64,000 nucleotides of DNA from Saprospiraceae bacterium. GTDB taxonomy: Bacteria > Bacteroidota > Bacteroidia > Chitinophagales > Saprospiraceae. Below the pieces are notes generated by a model that was not told the DNA's origin, searched no databases, and saw nothing but the letters and a program-made list of their open reading frames with translations. A program made the translations under genes and the position numbers. Numbering within the stretch: the first letter of the stretch is position 1; the number at the start of each line of letters is the position of its first letter. Where the stretch lies: positions 34,885 through 98,884 of the forward strand of contig JADJVN010000004.1 in the NCBI GenBank assembly GCA_016710585.1. The letters run 5' to 3'. Shown here one piece after another: positions 38,626 through 48,176 of this stretch.

Positions 38626-39426
38626 ATGGGAAAGAATGTAAATTTTGTTTTGCTATTGTGTTTTGCTGCACTAATGCAGTCTTGCTCTCCTGCGGGTGGC
38701 AACAATCCAGGAACTGAATATATGCCGGATATGGGGCATTCAGTAGCTTATGAGCCAAACATTGATAATTATTATTACTATCATACTTGGGGATCAAAAT
38801 CAGATTTCCGAAAACTGTCTACTCCAAGAGAACCAGTAAAAGGATCCATTGCAAGAGGATCAGTGCCGGGAGCTTCTACTTCATCGGAAGGAATCCATTA
38901 TACCAATAATGGTTCTGTAGCTTATTATTACGGGAATACAGAGGAAGAAAGACTAAGAGCAATGAGTGAAATAACAAGTAACCCATTACCCATATCAGAT
39001 AAAGCATTAGCAAGTTCAAAGGAATTGTATAATATTTATTGTGGAATTTGCCATGGCGAGAAAGGAGATGGAGCAGGTTATCTTGTTCGAGATGACGGTG
39101 GAAAATATCCAGCACAACCAGCAAATTTTCTTAAAGATGAATTTATTACTGCTTCTGAAGGACGTTTTTATCATTCAATAATGAGAGGACGAAATTTGAT
39201 GAATAGCTATGCTGATAAGTTGAGCTACGAGGAAAGATGGAATGTGATTCATTATATTAGGTCGTTACAAGCTGCTTCAAAAAATTTAAAATATTCTGAA
39301 ACAGAAAATACATTCAATAATAGTAAAGGCATTTCTAAAACTGTAATTGATACTGTTATCGTTTTTGATCCTAAATCTTTAAAAGAAGAAGTGAAGGTGA
39401 TAAAATCAGAACCAAAGAAAAAATAG
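38626..39426 (+). CDS. actE: Alternative complex III subunit E, monohaem cytochrome c lipoprotein
   Basis: A 266-residue lipoprotein: signal peptide with lipobox LMQSC (Cys20), an extended linker, and a cytochrome c domain with C139GICH. The MRGRNLMNSY region supplies a likely methionine ligand. Members of this family sit at the electron-output side of the complex. The last 50 residues are a charged tail. Spacing to actD (2 bases) and actF (27 bases) fits one transcript. Confidence 0.9.
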   Translation: MGKNVNFVLLLCFAALMQSCSPAGGNNPGTEYMPDMGHSVAYEPNIDNYYYYHTWGSKSDFRKLSTPREPVKGSIARGSVPGASTSSEGIHYTNNGSVAYYYGNTEEERLRAMSEITSNPLPISDKALASSKELYNIYCGICHGEKGDGAGYLVRDDGGKYPAQPANFLKDEFITASEGRFYHSIMRGRNLMNSYADKLSYEERWNVIHYIRSLQAASKNLKYSETENTFNNSKGISKTVIDTVIVFDPKSLKEEVKVIKSEPKKK

Positions 39427-39453
39427 TTTTTAAAATCATTCAATAAAAGATAA

Positions 39454-40765
39454 ATGAGTTCTATACAAATACCATCGAAAGACAAATTGATTCTAGGAAT
39501 CATGGGTGGAATTGGAGTAATTTCCTTGATTGCCATTTTTATGAATGATGATGCAAATCACACTCGTTTCTGGACTAATATTTTACACAATTCTGTATAC
39601 TTTACTTTAATTGCCTTGATGGCTGTTTTTTTTCTATGTGTGAATAGAACAGCATTGGCTGGTTGGAGTGTAGGATTCAAACGAGTGTGGGAAGCCATGT
39701 CACAGTTTTTAATGGTAGGATTTGTTTTTATGGCTATCATTGCAATAGGTGTATTTTTTACATTGGCATCATCTTTACCATTGGGCAGATGAAGCTGCTG
39801 TAAGTACAGATGAAGTATTGACAGGCAAATCATCCTTCTTAAATAAGTATTTTTATACATTTGGAGGCTTAGGTATTTTAGGATCTTGGATTTTCTTTGC
39901 TCGTAAAATGAGGTCTGTAAGTATGGATGAAGACAATCACGGTGATCTACATTTTAAACATTATAAAAAATTAAAATTTTGGGCAGGAATTTTCCTTCCA
40001 ATTGCAGGTTTCTCAAGTGCGGCTGCTATTTGGCTTTGGGTCATGTCAGTAGATGCACATTGGTATAGTACAATGTTTGCTTGGTATTGCAGTGCTAGCT
40101 GTTTTGTTAGTATGCTTGCCTTGACAATATTGCTTTTAATTTATTTAAAAAATCGAGGTTATTATCACAATGTGAATGCAGAGCATTTCCATGATTTGGG
40201 GAAGTATGTGTTTGCTTTCAGTATATTTTGGACGTATTTATGGTTTTCACAGTATATGTTGATTTGGTATGGAAACATTGGTGAGGAAACAGTTTATTTT
40301 CAAACTAGAATTAAAGAATATCCTATTTTGTTTTATGGGAATCTTGTAGTGAATTTTGTTTTGCCTTTTCTAATTTTAATGAGAAATGATAATAAAAGGA
40401 AATATGGTACTATGATTTTAGTTTCAGTAATCGTATTTCTTGGACATTGGGTCGATACATTTCAAATGATAAAACCAGGTGCATTGCACACTTCACATGA
40501 AGCTTCAGTTGGAGTAAAGCATATGGATCAAACAGGAGAAGCTGCAAAGCATCTCTTAGAAGGTGGGACAACACATGCCGAAATACATAATCATGCAGCA
40601 GCACATTTTGTCAGCGGATTTACTATACCTGGATTGCCTGAAATTGGATTGATGCTAGGCTTTTTGGCATTATTTATTGGAACCACATTACACTTTTTAT
40701 CTCGCGCTCCATTGGTACCTAAAAAAGATCCATTTTTGAACGAGAGTTTACATCATCATGTCTAA
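39454..40765 (+). pseudogene. actF: Alternative complex III subunit F, membrane protein, broken by a +1 frameshift
   Basis: An NrfD-like cofactor-free membrane subunit. Frame 1 (39454-39792) covers three helices up to GVFF, then is lost. Frame 2 resumes with HWHHLYHWADEAAV, which fits directly after GVFF, and runs to 40765. One surplus base in the T run or the A at 39754-39760 explains the shift; corrected length is 436 residues. The second part has about seven helices and a histidine-rich periplasmic loop near residues 340-385. As written, neither part could make a full subunit. Confidence 0.8.
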
Positions 40766-40783
40766 AACTTAAAAGAAAAAGAA

Positions 40784-42286
40784 ATGACAAGTTTAATCGT
40801 TATATTGAGTGTTTTATTATTATTAACTATTGTTCTACAGATAGGGAGGATTAATGAAATTACTGCAGGACTAAGAGGTGCTGAAGAAACGGAAGTTAAG
40901 AATGCTAATTCTAATGGAATATGGTTACTCATATATGGAGCGATATTTTTAATAGCTTGTGTCGTCAGTGCAAGGTATTATGTTCCTTATATGATGGGGT
41001 ATGGGCCCCACCAATCTGCTTCTGCTCATGGTGGATTGATAGATAATCTATTTGATGTTACACTAATCTTTACAGGGATAGTTTTTGTGATTTGTCACAT
41101 TGCGTTATTTTGGTTTTCCTACAAAAATCGATATAGAACAGGACGTAAAGTAATTTTTATGCCTGAGAATCATCGCCTTGAAATCATTTGGACAGCTATC
41201 CCAGCCTTGGTTATGACTATCCTAGTTGTCCAAGGATTAGTGACTTGGAATAAAGTGATGTCTGATGTAAAGGATGGTGAAGATTTTATGGAAATAGAAG
41301 CTACTGCTTGGCAGTTTGCTTGGAATTTAAGATATCCTGGCACTGATGGCAAGATCGGTGTAAAAGATTTTCGACTCATTAAACCAGGTGTAAACGAACT
41401 TGGTCAAGATTGGAATGATGTACGGAATCATGATGATTTTAATTCTGATGAATTAGTATTGCCTAAAGGTAAAAAAATAAGAGTAAGAATTACAGCAAGA
41501 GATGTTTTACATAATTTTTACTTACCACATTTTTGAGTTAAAATGGATGCTGTTCCAGGTATCCCTACTTATTTTATTTTCACCCCAATTAAGACAACTG
41601 AAGAGTATAGACAAGAGTTGAGAAAATATCCTGAATATAATATTCCATCAGATCCTACTGATCCAGCAAGTCCTCCAAAATGGCAAGCATTTAATTATGA
41701 ATTAGCATGTGCAGAACTTTGTGGTAAAGGGCATTATTCCATGAGAAGAGTTGTGAAAATTGTTTCTCCAGAGGAATTTGAGGAATGGAATAAAAAGCAG
41801 AAGTCTTATTATCTAAGCTCAATAAGAAATACAATTGAAGATCCATTTAAAAATAAAAATGTAAAAGTAGAATTAGAATCAAAGGCTAGAGACCTAGAAG
41901 CTAATTTGGTAAAAGCTTTAGACAAGGCTGGAACAAGTGAAAACAGGACTTTGGTTTTGGACAACATTTATTTCGAAACTGGATCTGCGAATTTGAATAA
42001 TGATTCTGAGTATGCCTTAAAAGTCATTTCAAATACATTCGCTAAATATCCTAATCTCAAAGTAGAAATAAGTGGACATAGTGATAATGTGGGTAATCCT
42101 GCATCTAATTTAAGTCTATCTCAAGAAAGAGCTAATTCTGTTAAAACCTACCTTACAGCAAATGGTGCTCAGTCAGGGAATTTAACATCAATCGGGTTTG
42201 GACAAAATAAACCAATTGCAGATAATTCAACAGAAGAGGGTAGAGGAAAAAATAGAAGAATCGAATTTAAAATTCTATCATTTTAA
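40784..42286 (+). pseudogene. coxB: Cytochrome c oxidase subunit II fused to OmpA domain, with in-frame TGA
   Basis: CoxB holds the CuA centre that receives electrons. The N-terminal part has three hydrophobic segments (about 3-20, 45-65, 85-110) plus a fourth near 130-150. The CuA ligands are H243, C309, E311, C313, H317 and M320, all present. A C-terminal OmpA-like domain (about 390-500) follows, with FETGSANLN, D434 and R449 at the spacing of the peptidoglycan-binding pair in OmpA. A TGA replaces codon 251, where an Arg is usual in HFRVKMDAVPG (CGA to TGA would do it). The frame is otherwise open for 500 residues. If the stop is real, CuA is lost. Confidence 0.85.
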
Positions 42287-42301
42287 TAAATATATTAAGT
42301 T

Positions 42302-44152
42302 ATGTCAAGTCATCATACAGAAACAAAAGAACAAGATTATTTGATAGAGTCGCAAGGATACGACGATCATTTTCATGAACATCATCATGGAGATAAATTT
42401 CAAATGAATTTTTTGACTACTTATATTTTTAGTCAGGATCATAAAGTAATTGCTCGCCAATTTTTAATTACAGGGATATTCTGGGCTTTTATTGGAGCTT
42501 TAATGTCTTTAGTTTTTAGAATTCAGTTAGGATTTCCAGATGCCGATTTAATTTGGCTAAAGCCATTTTTAGGAAAGTGGATTGTAGTTAATGAGGCTGG
42601 AATAGGGAAATTAGAGCCAGAATTCTATTATGCTTTGGTGACGATGCACGGAACTATTATCGTGTTTTTTGTATTGACGGCTGGACTCAGTGGAACATTT
42701 AGTAATCTTTTGATTCCTCTGCAAATCGGTGCTCGAGATATGGCTTCACCTTTTTTAAATATGCTATCATATTGGTTCTTTTTTCTTTCAGGTGCTGTTA
42801 TGTTTTACTCCTTATTTTTGAGTACAGGACCTTTTTCTGGGGGATGGGTAGCGTATCCACCTTTAAGTGCATTACCACAAGCTTCTAACGGATCAGGTAG
42901 TGGAATGACTTTATGGTTGGTATCCTTGACACTGTTTGTTGTATCTGTTTTATTAGGTGGAATTAATTATATTACCACAGTTCTAAATTTAAGAACTAAA
43001 GGTATGACCATGTGGAGAATGCCTCTTACGATATGGGCATTTTTAGTAACTGCTATTTTGGCATTATTATCATTTCCAGTATTGGCTTCCGGATTTTTCT
43101 TATTGATTTTTGATAGAAGTTTAGGGACTAGTTTTTATTTATCTGATATTTTTGTAAACGGACAGATATTAGATAGAATCGGAGGAAGTCCGATTTTATT
43201 CCAACATTTGTTTTGGTTCTTAGGTCACCCAGAGGTATATATCATCATACTTCCTGCAATGGGTCTGGTTTCAGAAGTGATGGCAGTTCATGCTCGGAAA
43301 CCAATATTTGGTTACCGCGCGATGATTTATTCTATGATGGCAATTGGTTTCCTTTCATTTATAGTTTGGGCACACCATATGTTCATGGCTGGGGTGAATC
43401 CATTTTTGTCCAATTTCTTTGTAATTTTCACACTCATTATTGCCGTCCCTTCAGCAGTTAAAGTATTCAATTGGATTGGTACGCTATACGGTGGAAATAT
43501 CCGCCTCAATACTCAAATGTTATTTTGTATTGGATTTGTGTCGATGTTCATAAGTGGTGGTTTAACTGGAATATTTTTAGGAAACTCTGCAATTGATATT
43601 CAACAACACGATACTTATTTCGTAGTAGCCCATTTTCATATTGTAATGGGTGTGGCTGCATTTTTTGGAATGTTCGCTGGGATATACAATTGGTTCCCTA
43701 AAATGTTTGGCAGATTCATGAATGATACTTTGGGTAAAATACATTTTTGGATCACAATGATAGGAGCATATGCTGTTTTTGGACCAATGCACTATTTAGG
43801 AATGGCTGGGGTTCCAAGAAGATATTATCGTTTTGATTTATTCGATGCTTTCAGCGGATTTGATGCGATGAATAAATTTATTACTATTGCAGCAATTATT
43901 ACTTTTCTAGCACAACTTGTATTTATTGTGAATTTCTTCTATAGTATGTATAAAGGGAAGCGTGTTACTACACAAAACCCATGGCAATCTAATTCATTAG
44001 AGTGGACTACACCAATCGATGCAGGTCATGGTAACTGGCCAGGAAAAATCCCTACAGTGCACAGATGGCCTTATGATTATGGAAAAGATGAAAGAGAGTT
44101 TGTTCAACAACATATTCCATTGAGAGAAGGCGAACAACATAGTTCACATTAA
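42302..44152 (+). CDS. coxA: Cytochrome c oxidase subunit I (A1-type haem-copper oxidase)
   Basis: The 616-residue catalytic subunit. A histidine-rich N-terminus precedes twelve or more helices. Haem ligands lie in MHGTIIVFF and VVAHFHIVMG, CuB ligands in GHPEVY (with the cross-linked Tyr and the A1-type Glu) and WAHHMF. The QHDTYFVVAHFH motif is complete. GHPEVY places it in the A1 family, the mitochondrial type, rather than A2 or cbb3. The gene is 15 bases after coxB and intact. Confidence 0.96.
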   Translation: MSSHHTETKEQDYLIESQGYDDHFHEHHHGDKFQMNFLTTYIFSQDHKVIARQFLITGIFWAFIGALMSLVFRIQLGFPDADLIWLKPFLGKWIVVNEAGIGKLEPEFYYALVTMHGTIIVFFVLTAGLSGTFSNLLIPLQIGARDMASPFLNMLSYWFFFLSGAVMFYSLFLSTGPFSGGWVAYPPLSALPQASNGSGSGMTLWLVSLTLFVVSVLLGGINYITTVLNLRTKGMTMWRMPLTIWAFLVTAILALLSFPVLASGFFLLIFDRSLGTSFYLSDIFVNGQILDRIGGSPILFQHLFWFLGHPEVYIIILPAMGLVSEVMAVHARKPIFGYRAMIYSMMAIGFLSFIVWAHHMFMAGVNPFLSNFFVIFTLIIAVPSAVKVFNWIGTLYGGNIRLNTQMLFCIGFVSMFISGGLTGIFLGNSAIDIQQHDTYFVVAHFHIVMGVAAFFGMFAGIYNWFPKMFGRFMNDTLGKIHFWITMIGAYAVFGPMHYLGMAGVPRRYYRFDLFDAFSGFDAMNKFITIAAIITFLAQLVFIVNFFYSMYKGKRVTTQNPWQSNSLEWTTPIDAGHGNWPGKIPTVHRWPYDYGKDEREFVQQHIPLREGEQHSSH

Positions 44153-44166
44153 ATATTTGAATAAAT

Positions 44167-45057
44167 ATGACTCAAGTAAATTCTCAAACTATAAAATACA
44201 GTTTAGCCAAAGACATTGGACTTTTGGTTAAAGTGAAATTGTCATTGACAGTTTTAATTTCGAGTGTTTTAGCGTTTGTGATTTTTTCATCTGAATCATT
44301 TAATTTAACTTCATTTATTTTATTGATAGTTGGAGGTGCACTTGTCACATTTGCAGCTAATGCCATGAATCAAGTTTTAGAAAGAGAGTTTGATAAATTA
44401 ATGGAAAGAACGCATATTAGACCACTTCCTCAAGGGAGGATGAATGTCTCATTTGCAGTGCTTTTGTCTGGCGTATTCTGCACATTAGGTGTTATCGCTT
44501 TAACGTTAGTTAATGCAGCCGCAGGGCTTCTTGCTATGATTTCATTTTTGATTTATGCATTTGTTTATACCCCATTAAAGCGATATTCTACTGTGGCAAT
44601 TCCTGTAGGTGCAATTCCAGGAGCATTGCCTATATTAATTGGTTCTGTTGCTGCTCAAGGTTATATTTCTCCCGAAGCATTTGCTTTATTTGGAATTCAA
44701 TATTTATGGCAATTCCCTCATTTTTGGGCGATTGCATGGATGGGACACGATGACTATAGTAAAGCTGGATTTAAACTCATTAGAGATATCGATGGAAGAC
44801 CAGATCCCATGTTTGGGATATATTCAGCCATCTATGCAAGTTTAACTGTATTTTTTATTTTGCTTTATGCGTATGTATCAAGTATTGCAATTAGTATCGT
44901 TGTGGTGCTAATATTATTAATAGGAATTTATGCTTTTTTAGGATATAAATTGTATTTAAAAAATGACAGGGCTTCTGCAAGAACTTTGTTCTTATATTCA
45001 TTAGCATATCTTCCTTTGGTATTATTATTATTTACTGTAAACAAATACTTTTTGTAA
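44167..45057 (+). CDS. ctaB: Protohaem IX farnesyltransferase (haem O synthase)
   Basis: A 296-residue polytopic UbiA-family prenyltransferase making haem O from haem B for the oxidase. The signature NAMNQVLEREFDKLMERTHIRPLP holds the prenyl-diphosphate Asp motif and the haem-side Arg. The second DxxxD-like region is in WMGHDDYSKAGFKL. About eight helices are visible. The stop overlaps the next start (TAATG). No ctaA is in the window. Confidence 0.93.
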   Translation: MTQVNSQTIKYSLAKDIGLLVKVKLSLTVLISSVLAFVIFSSESFNLTSFILLIVGGALVTFAANAMNQVLEREFDKLMERTHIRPLPQGRMNVSFAVLLSGVFCTLGVIALTLVNAAAGLLAMISFLIYAFVYTPLKRYSTVAIPVGAIPGALPILIGSVAAQGYISPEAFALFGIQYLWQFPHFWAIAWMGHDDYSKAGFKLIRDIDGRPDPMFGIYSAIYASLTVFFILLYAYVSSIAISIVVVLILLIGIYAFLGYKLYLKNDRASARTLFLYSLAYLPLVLLLFTVNKYFL

Positions 45058-45638
45058 TGGCATTTGTACAAATGGTTGATAAAAACCTCCCTCCAAGCAG
45101 ATACCAAGCAGTAAAGTTTGGAATGTGGATTGCAATGGTATCCATTACAATGATGTTTGGCGCGTTTACCAGTGCATATTTGGTAAGGAAGCCAGTTGGG
45201 AATTGGTATGAATTTAAATTGCCTTCACAGTTTTTTATCAGCACATTAATCTTAATTGCCTCTTCTTTTTTTATGGAATGGGCTTTTAGAAGTTTTAAAC
45301 ATGGTAAAGAGAAAAATTATAAGTTGGGTTTAGGATTAACCCTTTTATTTGGGATAGGATTTATTATTGCACAAGTCATCTCTTGGAATGCATTATTTGA
45401 TCAAGGGATCACTATTGATTTAAATGTTTCTGGTTCTTTTTTATATGTTCTTTCTGGATTTCATGCACTGCATGTCATTGGAGGAATAGGAGCCCTCTTG
45501 GTATCAAATTTTGTTGCATTTGGTGATAAATTTGAGCTAAGCCAATTGCGCTTATTAAGGTTGGATTTAGTACGCCAGTATTGGCATTTTGTAGATATAC
45601 TTTGGATTTATTTATTAGTTTTTTTAATGTTACAATAA
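45057..45638 (+). CDS. Cytochrome c oxidase subunit III-like, short form
   Basis: A 193-residue protein with five helices of the haem-copper oxidase subunit III family. It contains GMWIAMVSITMMFGAFTSAYL and the family end RQYWHFVDILWIYLLVFL. It lacks the two N-terminal helices of classical subunit III. Bacteroidota operons often carry two subunit III genes in a row, as here. The start overlaps the ctaB stop. Confidence 0.87.
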   Translation: MAFVQMVDKNLPPSRYQAVKFGMWIAMVSITMMFGAFTSAYLVRKPVGNWYEFKLPSQFFISTLILIASSFFMEWAFRSFKHGKEKNYKLGLGLTLLFGIGFIIAQVISWNALFDQGITIDLNVSGSFLYVLSGFHALHVIGGIGALLVSNFVAFGDKFELSQLRLLRLDLVRQYWHFVDILWIYLLVFLMLQ

Positions 45639-45641
45639 GAT

Positions 45642-46481
45642 ATGGCAGATCACGCAGCACATACTCACGATTCACATGACCATGCAGGTCTTTGGGATGG
45701 GGCAAAGGAACCATTCAAAGCTAGTTATGGAAAATTAATGATGTGGTACTTTTTGTTATCAGATGCATTTACTTTTGCAGGCTTTTTGATAGCATATGGT
45801 ACCTTGCGATTTAGTTCTCCATCATGGCCAGTGCCAGACTTTGTTTTTTCTTCATTGCCTGGCGATATCCATCATAAACCTTTGATCTTTGTTACAATCA
45901 TGACATTCGTCTTAATAGCAAGTTCTGTCACAATGGTAAGAGCTGTACAAGAAGGTCATAGATATAATAAAAAAGGCGTTGTATTCTGGATGTTTTTAAC
46001 CATTCTAGGTGGTTTAGCTTTCTTGGGATGTCAAGCTTGGGAATGGACTACATTGATTGGAAAAGAACATATGACTATTCATAACAATCCATTTGGATCC
46101 CACATAGAAAATGGTGTTTATTTGGAAGGAGATGGTCATGATATTAAGGCAGGAGATAGCTTTGTCGCAGGAAGTTCATACATGGTGCATAAACATGCTG
46201 GAGAATGGGCTCCTTTAAAATATAAAACTGAATCTGGTGATATAAAGGAGCAGCAATTAGGCCCAAAGGCTTTTGGCGCTTTGTTCTTTTTTATCACAGG
46301 TTTTCACGGATTTCACGTGTTTAGTGGTGTCGTTTTTCTTTTAATCATCATGATTAATGCTTGGTCTGGTATTTATGCAAAAAGAGCTAATAAATATGAG
46401 ATGGTAGAAAAAATTGGATTGTATTGGCACTTTGTCGATCTAGTGTGGGTATTTGTGTTCTTAGTTTTTTATTTGTTATAA
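45642..46481 (+). CDS. coxC: Cytochrome c oxidase subunit III, longer form
   Basis: A 279-residue subunit III. It has a histidine-rich N-terminus (HAAHTHDSHDH), helices from about 30, and a loop of about 60 residues between the third and fourth helices. The final GLYWHFVDLVWVFVFLVFYL is the family end. The gene begins three bases after the short form. The two are diverged paralogues, and both may assemble in the oxidase. Confidence 0.88.
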   Translation: MADHAAHTHDSHDHAGLWDGAKEPFKASYGKLMMWYFLLSDAFTFAGFLIAYGTLRFSSPSWPVPDFVFSSLPGDIHHKPLIFVTIMTFVLIASSVTMVRAVQEGHRYNKKGVVFWMFLTILGGLAFLGCQAWEWTTLIGKEHMTIHNNPFGSHIENGVYLEGDGHDIKAGDSFVAGSSYMVHKHAGEWAPLKYKTESGDIKEQQLGPKAFGALFFFITGFHGFHVFSGVVFLLIIMINAWSGIYAKRANKYEMVEKIGLYWHFVDLVWVFVFLVFYLL

Positions 46482-46500
46482 TTTTAAAAATATAAAGAAA

Positions 46501-47007
46501 ATGGCAGGTCATTTATCTTACGAAGAAGGAAAAAAAGTAGTTGTAAAAGGATTAATTTTACTTGGTATAGTTACTATTGCTGAGGTATTAGTGGCGTTGA
46601 TTGGCAAAGGTTATATAATTCCAGGGTTCCACATGCCTGTTTGGTTGATGTATTTTTTTATGATTTCAATGAGTTTGTATAAAGCATACTTCATAGTATA
46701 TGAATTTATGCATATGAAATATGAAATGCCTGGTATGGTAAAAAGTGTTTTGGTACCGACAGTTTTGCTGATTTGGGCTTTGATAGCTTTTTTTACTGAG
46801 GGTAAGACTTGGAAAGAGTGGAGAGCTCACACTAAAGATGTCGCTGTCAATATTAGCAATATACCAGCAAGTAAACATGCAGAACACAAAGAAATGGCTC
46901 CTGTAAAACATGTTGAGGAAGCCATACATGGAGAAGCAGCTGAAGCTATTGATAGTACGAAGCTAAATCATACTGAAGAACATAAAGTGGAAGTTGAAAA
47001 ACATTGA
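46501..47007 (+). CDS. coxD: Cytochrome c oxidase subunit IV
   Basis: A 168-residue protein with three helices (about 14-34, 43-63, 78-98) of the bacterial subunit IV type, with LMYFFMISMSLYKAYFIVYEFMH. The last 50 residues are a charged, His- and Glu-rich tail of low complexity. It completes the set of oxidase structural genes. A gap of 36 bases precedes the assembly-factor group. Confidence 0.88.
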   Translation: MAGHLSYEEGKKVVVKGLILLGIVTIAEVLVALIGKGYIIPGFHMPVWLMYFFMISMSLYKAYFIVYEFMHMKYEMPGMVKSVLVPTVLLIWALIAFFTEGKTWKEWRAHTKDVAVNISNIPASKHAEHKEMAPVKHVEEAIHGEAAEAIDSTKLNHTEEHKVEVEKH

Positions 47008-47043
47008 TACATTTTTTCTTGTTCAATAGATTGTTGTGTTAAT

Positions 47044-47631
47044 ATGAAAAATCTATTGAAATATTTGCCTGTTGCATTTGTACTTATAGGCTTGCCAATA
47101 TTTTCTTGGTACTTTTTAAACAAAGGTACTGTAATGAGAAAGGATGCAATGAAATCATTATATGTGAAGTCAGATTTAGGGCAATTTCAAACTGTCACTG
47201 ATGATGATTCGACATTTCAATCTTCGGCAATGCTAGGAAAAAGGTGGTTTGTGGTTTTTATACCAGAAACAGCTGATTTTACTCAAGCTATGCAAATTTC
47301 CTCACAGATTTACAGTCAAGCAAAAGATGATTTTTCCCCTTATGTATTGTGTATTACAGGAATTAAATCTGGAATATCAACGATAGAAATTTCACAGAAT
47401 TTTCAGAAAAAATTTGATAGAAAATTTTGTAAAAATGCATTTTTAGCTGAAGATCATTTTGCTAAATTGGGATCCCAAATTTTCAAAATCCCAGAAAATC
47501 TAGTTCAGAAATCATTAGTTATTTTGGTTGATGAAAAATCCAAAATTAGGAATTATTACGAACTTGAAAACGAGAACGAAGTAAAAAAATTAGTTAGAGA
47601 ATATCCAGTATTTTTATCTTTAAAGCCATGA
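47044..47631 (+). CDS. SCO-like thioredoxin-fold protein lacking the copper cysteines
   Basis: A 195-residue membrane-anchored protein (helix about 9-26) at the place where Bacteroidota oxidase operons carry the copper chaperone SCO. The thioredoxin fold can be traced (KRWFVVFIPET, then LVILVDEKSKIRNYY), but the CxxxC is replaced by a segment with no cysteines after the first beta strand. The only cysteines are isolated (near 100 and 124). It could not bind copper like SCO. A structural or chaperone role is an inference. The stop overlaps the next start (ATGA). Confidence 0.65.
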   Translation: MKNLLKYLPVAFVLIGLPIFSWYFLNKGTVMRKDAMKSLYVKSDLGQFQTVTDDDSTFQSSAMLGKRWFVVFIPETADFTQAMQISSQIYSQAKDDFSPYVLCITGIKSGISTIEISQNFQKKFDRKFCKNAFLAEDHFAKLGSQIFKIPENLVQKSLVILVDEKSKIRNYYELENENEVKKLVREYPVFLSLKP

Positions 47632-48176
47632 AAAAGTTTTCAGACTCTCAGATAAAAACATTAGATTTATTAGCTTATGCAGCAAGTGCTATCGTGTTTT
47701 TATTAGTAATATTCATGAGGAAAATTCATTTTGAAACATCAATTGATTTTCGAATTCTTCCTATGATATATTCTATTTTAAATGCTCTAGCTGCTTGTAT
47801 TTTAGTATTTGCATATAGGGCCATTAAATCTGGAAATGCCATACTTCATCAAAAATTAATGACTACAGCTATAGCGATATCTACTTTATTTTTATTGCTA
47901 TATGTACTATATCATGTGACAAATGCGGATACTAAATTTTGTAAAACTGGTTCTGTAGTTAGAGCTATTTATTTTTTTATCTTAATTACACATATCGTTT
48001 TGGCAGCAATCAGTTTTCCATTTATTATTTTTACTTTTATTAGGGGTTATGCTGGTCAATATGAAAGCCATAAAAAATTAGCTTATTGGGTATTTCCTAT
48101 TTGGCTATATGTTTGTGTATCTGGTCCGATATGCTATTTGATGCTTTACCCTTGTTACGAAATTAATTTAAGATGA
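47628..48176 (+). CDS. DUF420 membrane protein, oxidase assembly
   Basis: A 182-residue protein with five hydrophobic helices and the family stretch HQKLMTTAIAIS. The histidines in LYHVTNAD and LITHIVLA match conserved DUF420 positions. The Staphylococcus member CtaM is needed for haem-copper oxidase activity, so assembly is a reasonable role. It overlaps its neighbours on both sides by ATGA, so all three are translated together. Confidence 0.85.
   Translation: MKKFSDSQIKTLDLLAYAASAIVFLLVIFMRKIHFETSIDFRILPMIYSILNALAACILVFAYRAIKSGNAILHQKLMTTAIAISTLFLLLYVLYHVTNADTKFCKTGSVVRAIYFFILITHIVLAAISFPFIIFTFIRGYAGQYESHKKLAYWVFPIWLYVCVSGPICYLMLYPCYEINLR

Noticed and set aside
41534..41536. Recoding of TGA as a sense codon
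   Set aside because: TGA ends xerD, kynU and namZ at normal positions, and the missing residue is Arg, for which no TGA code is known.
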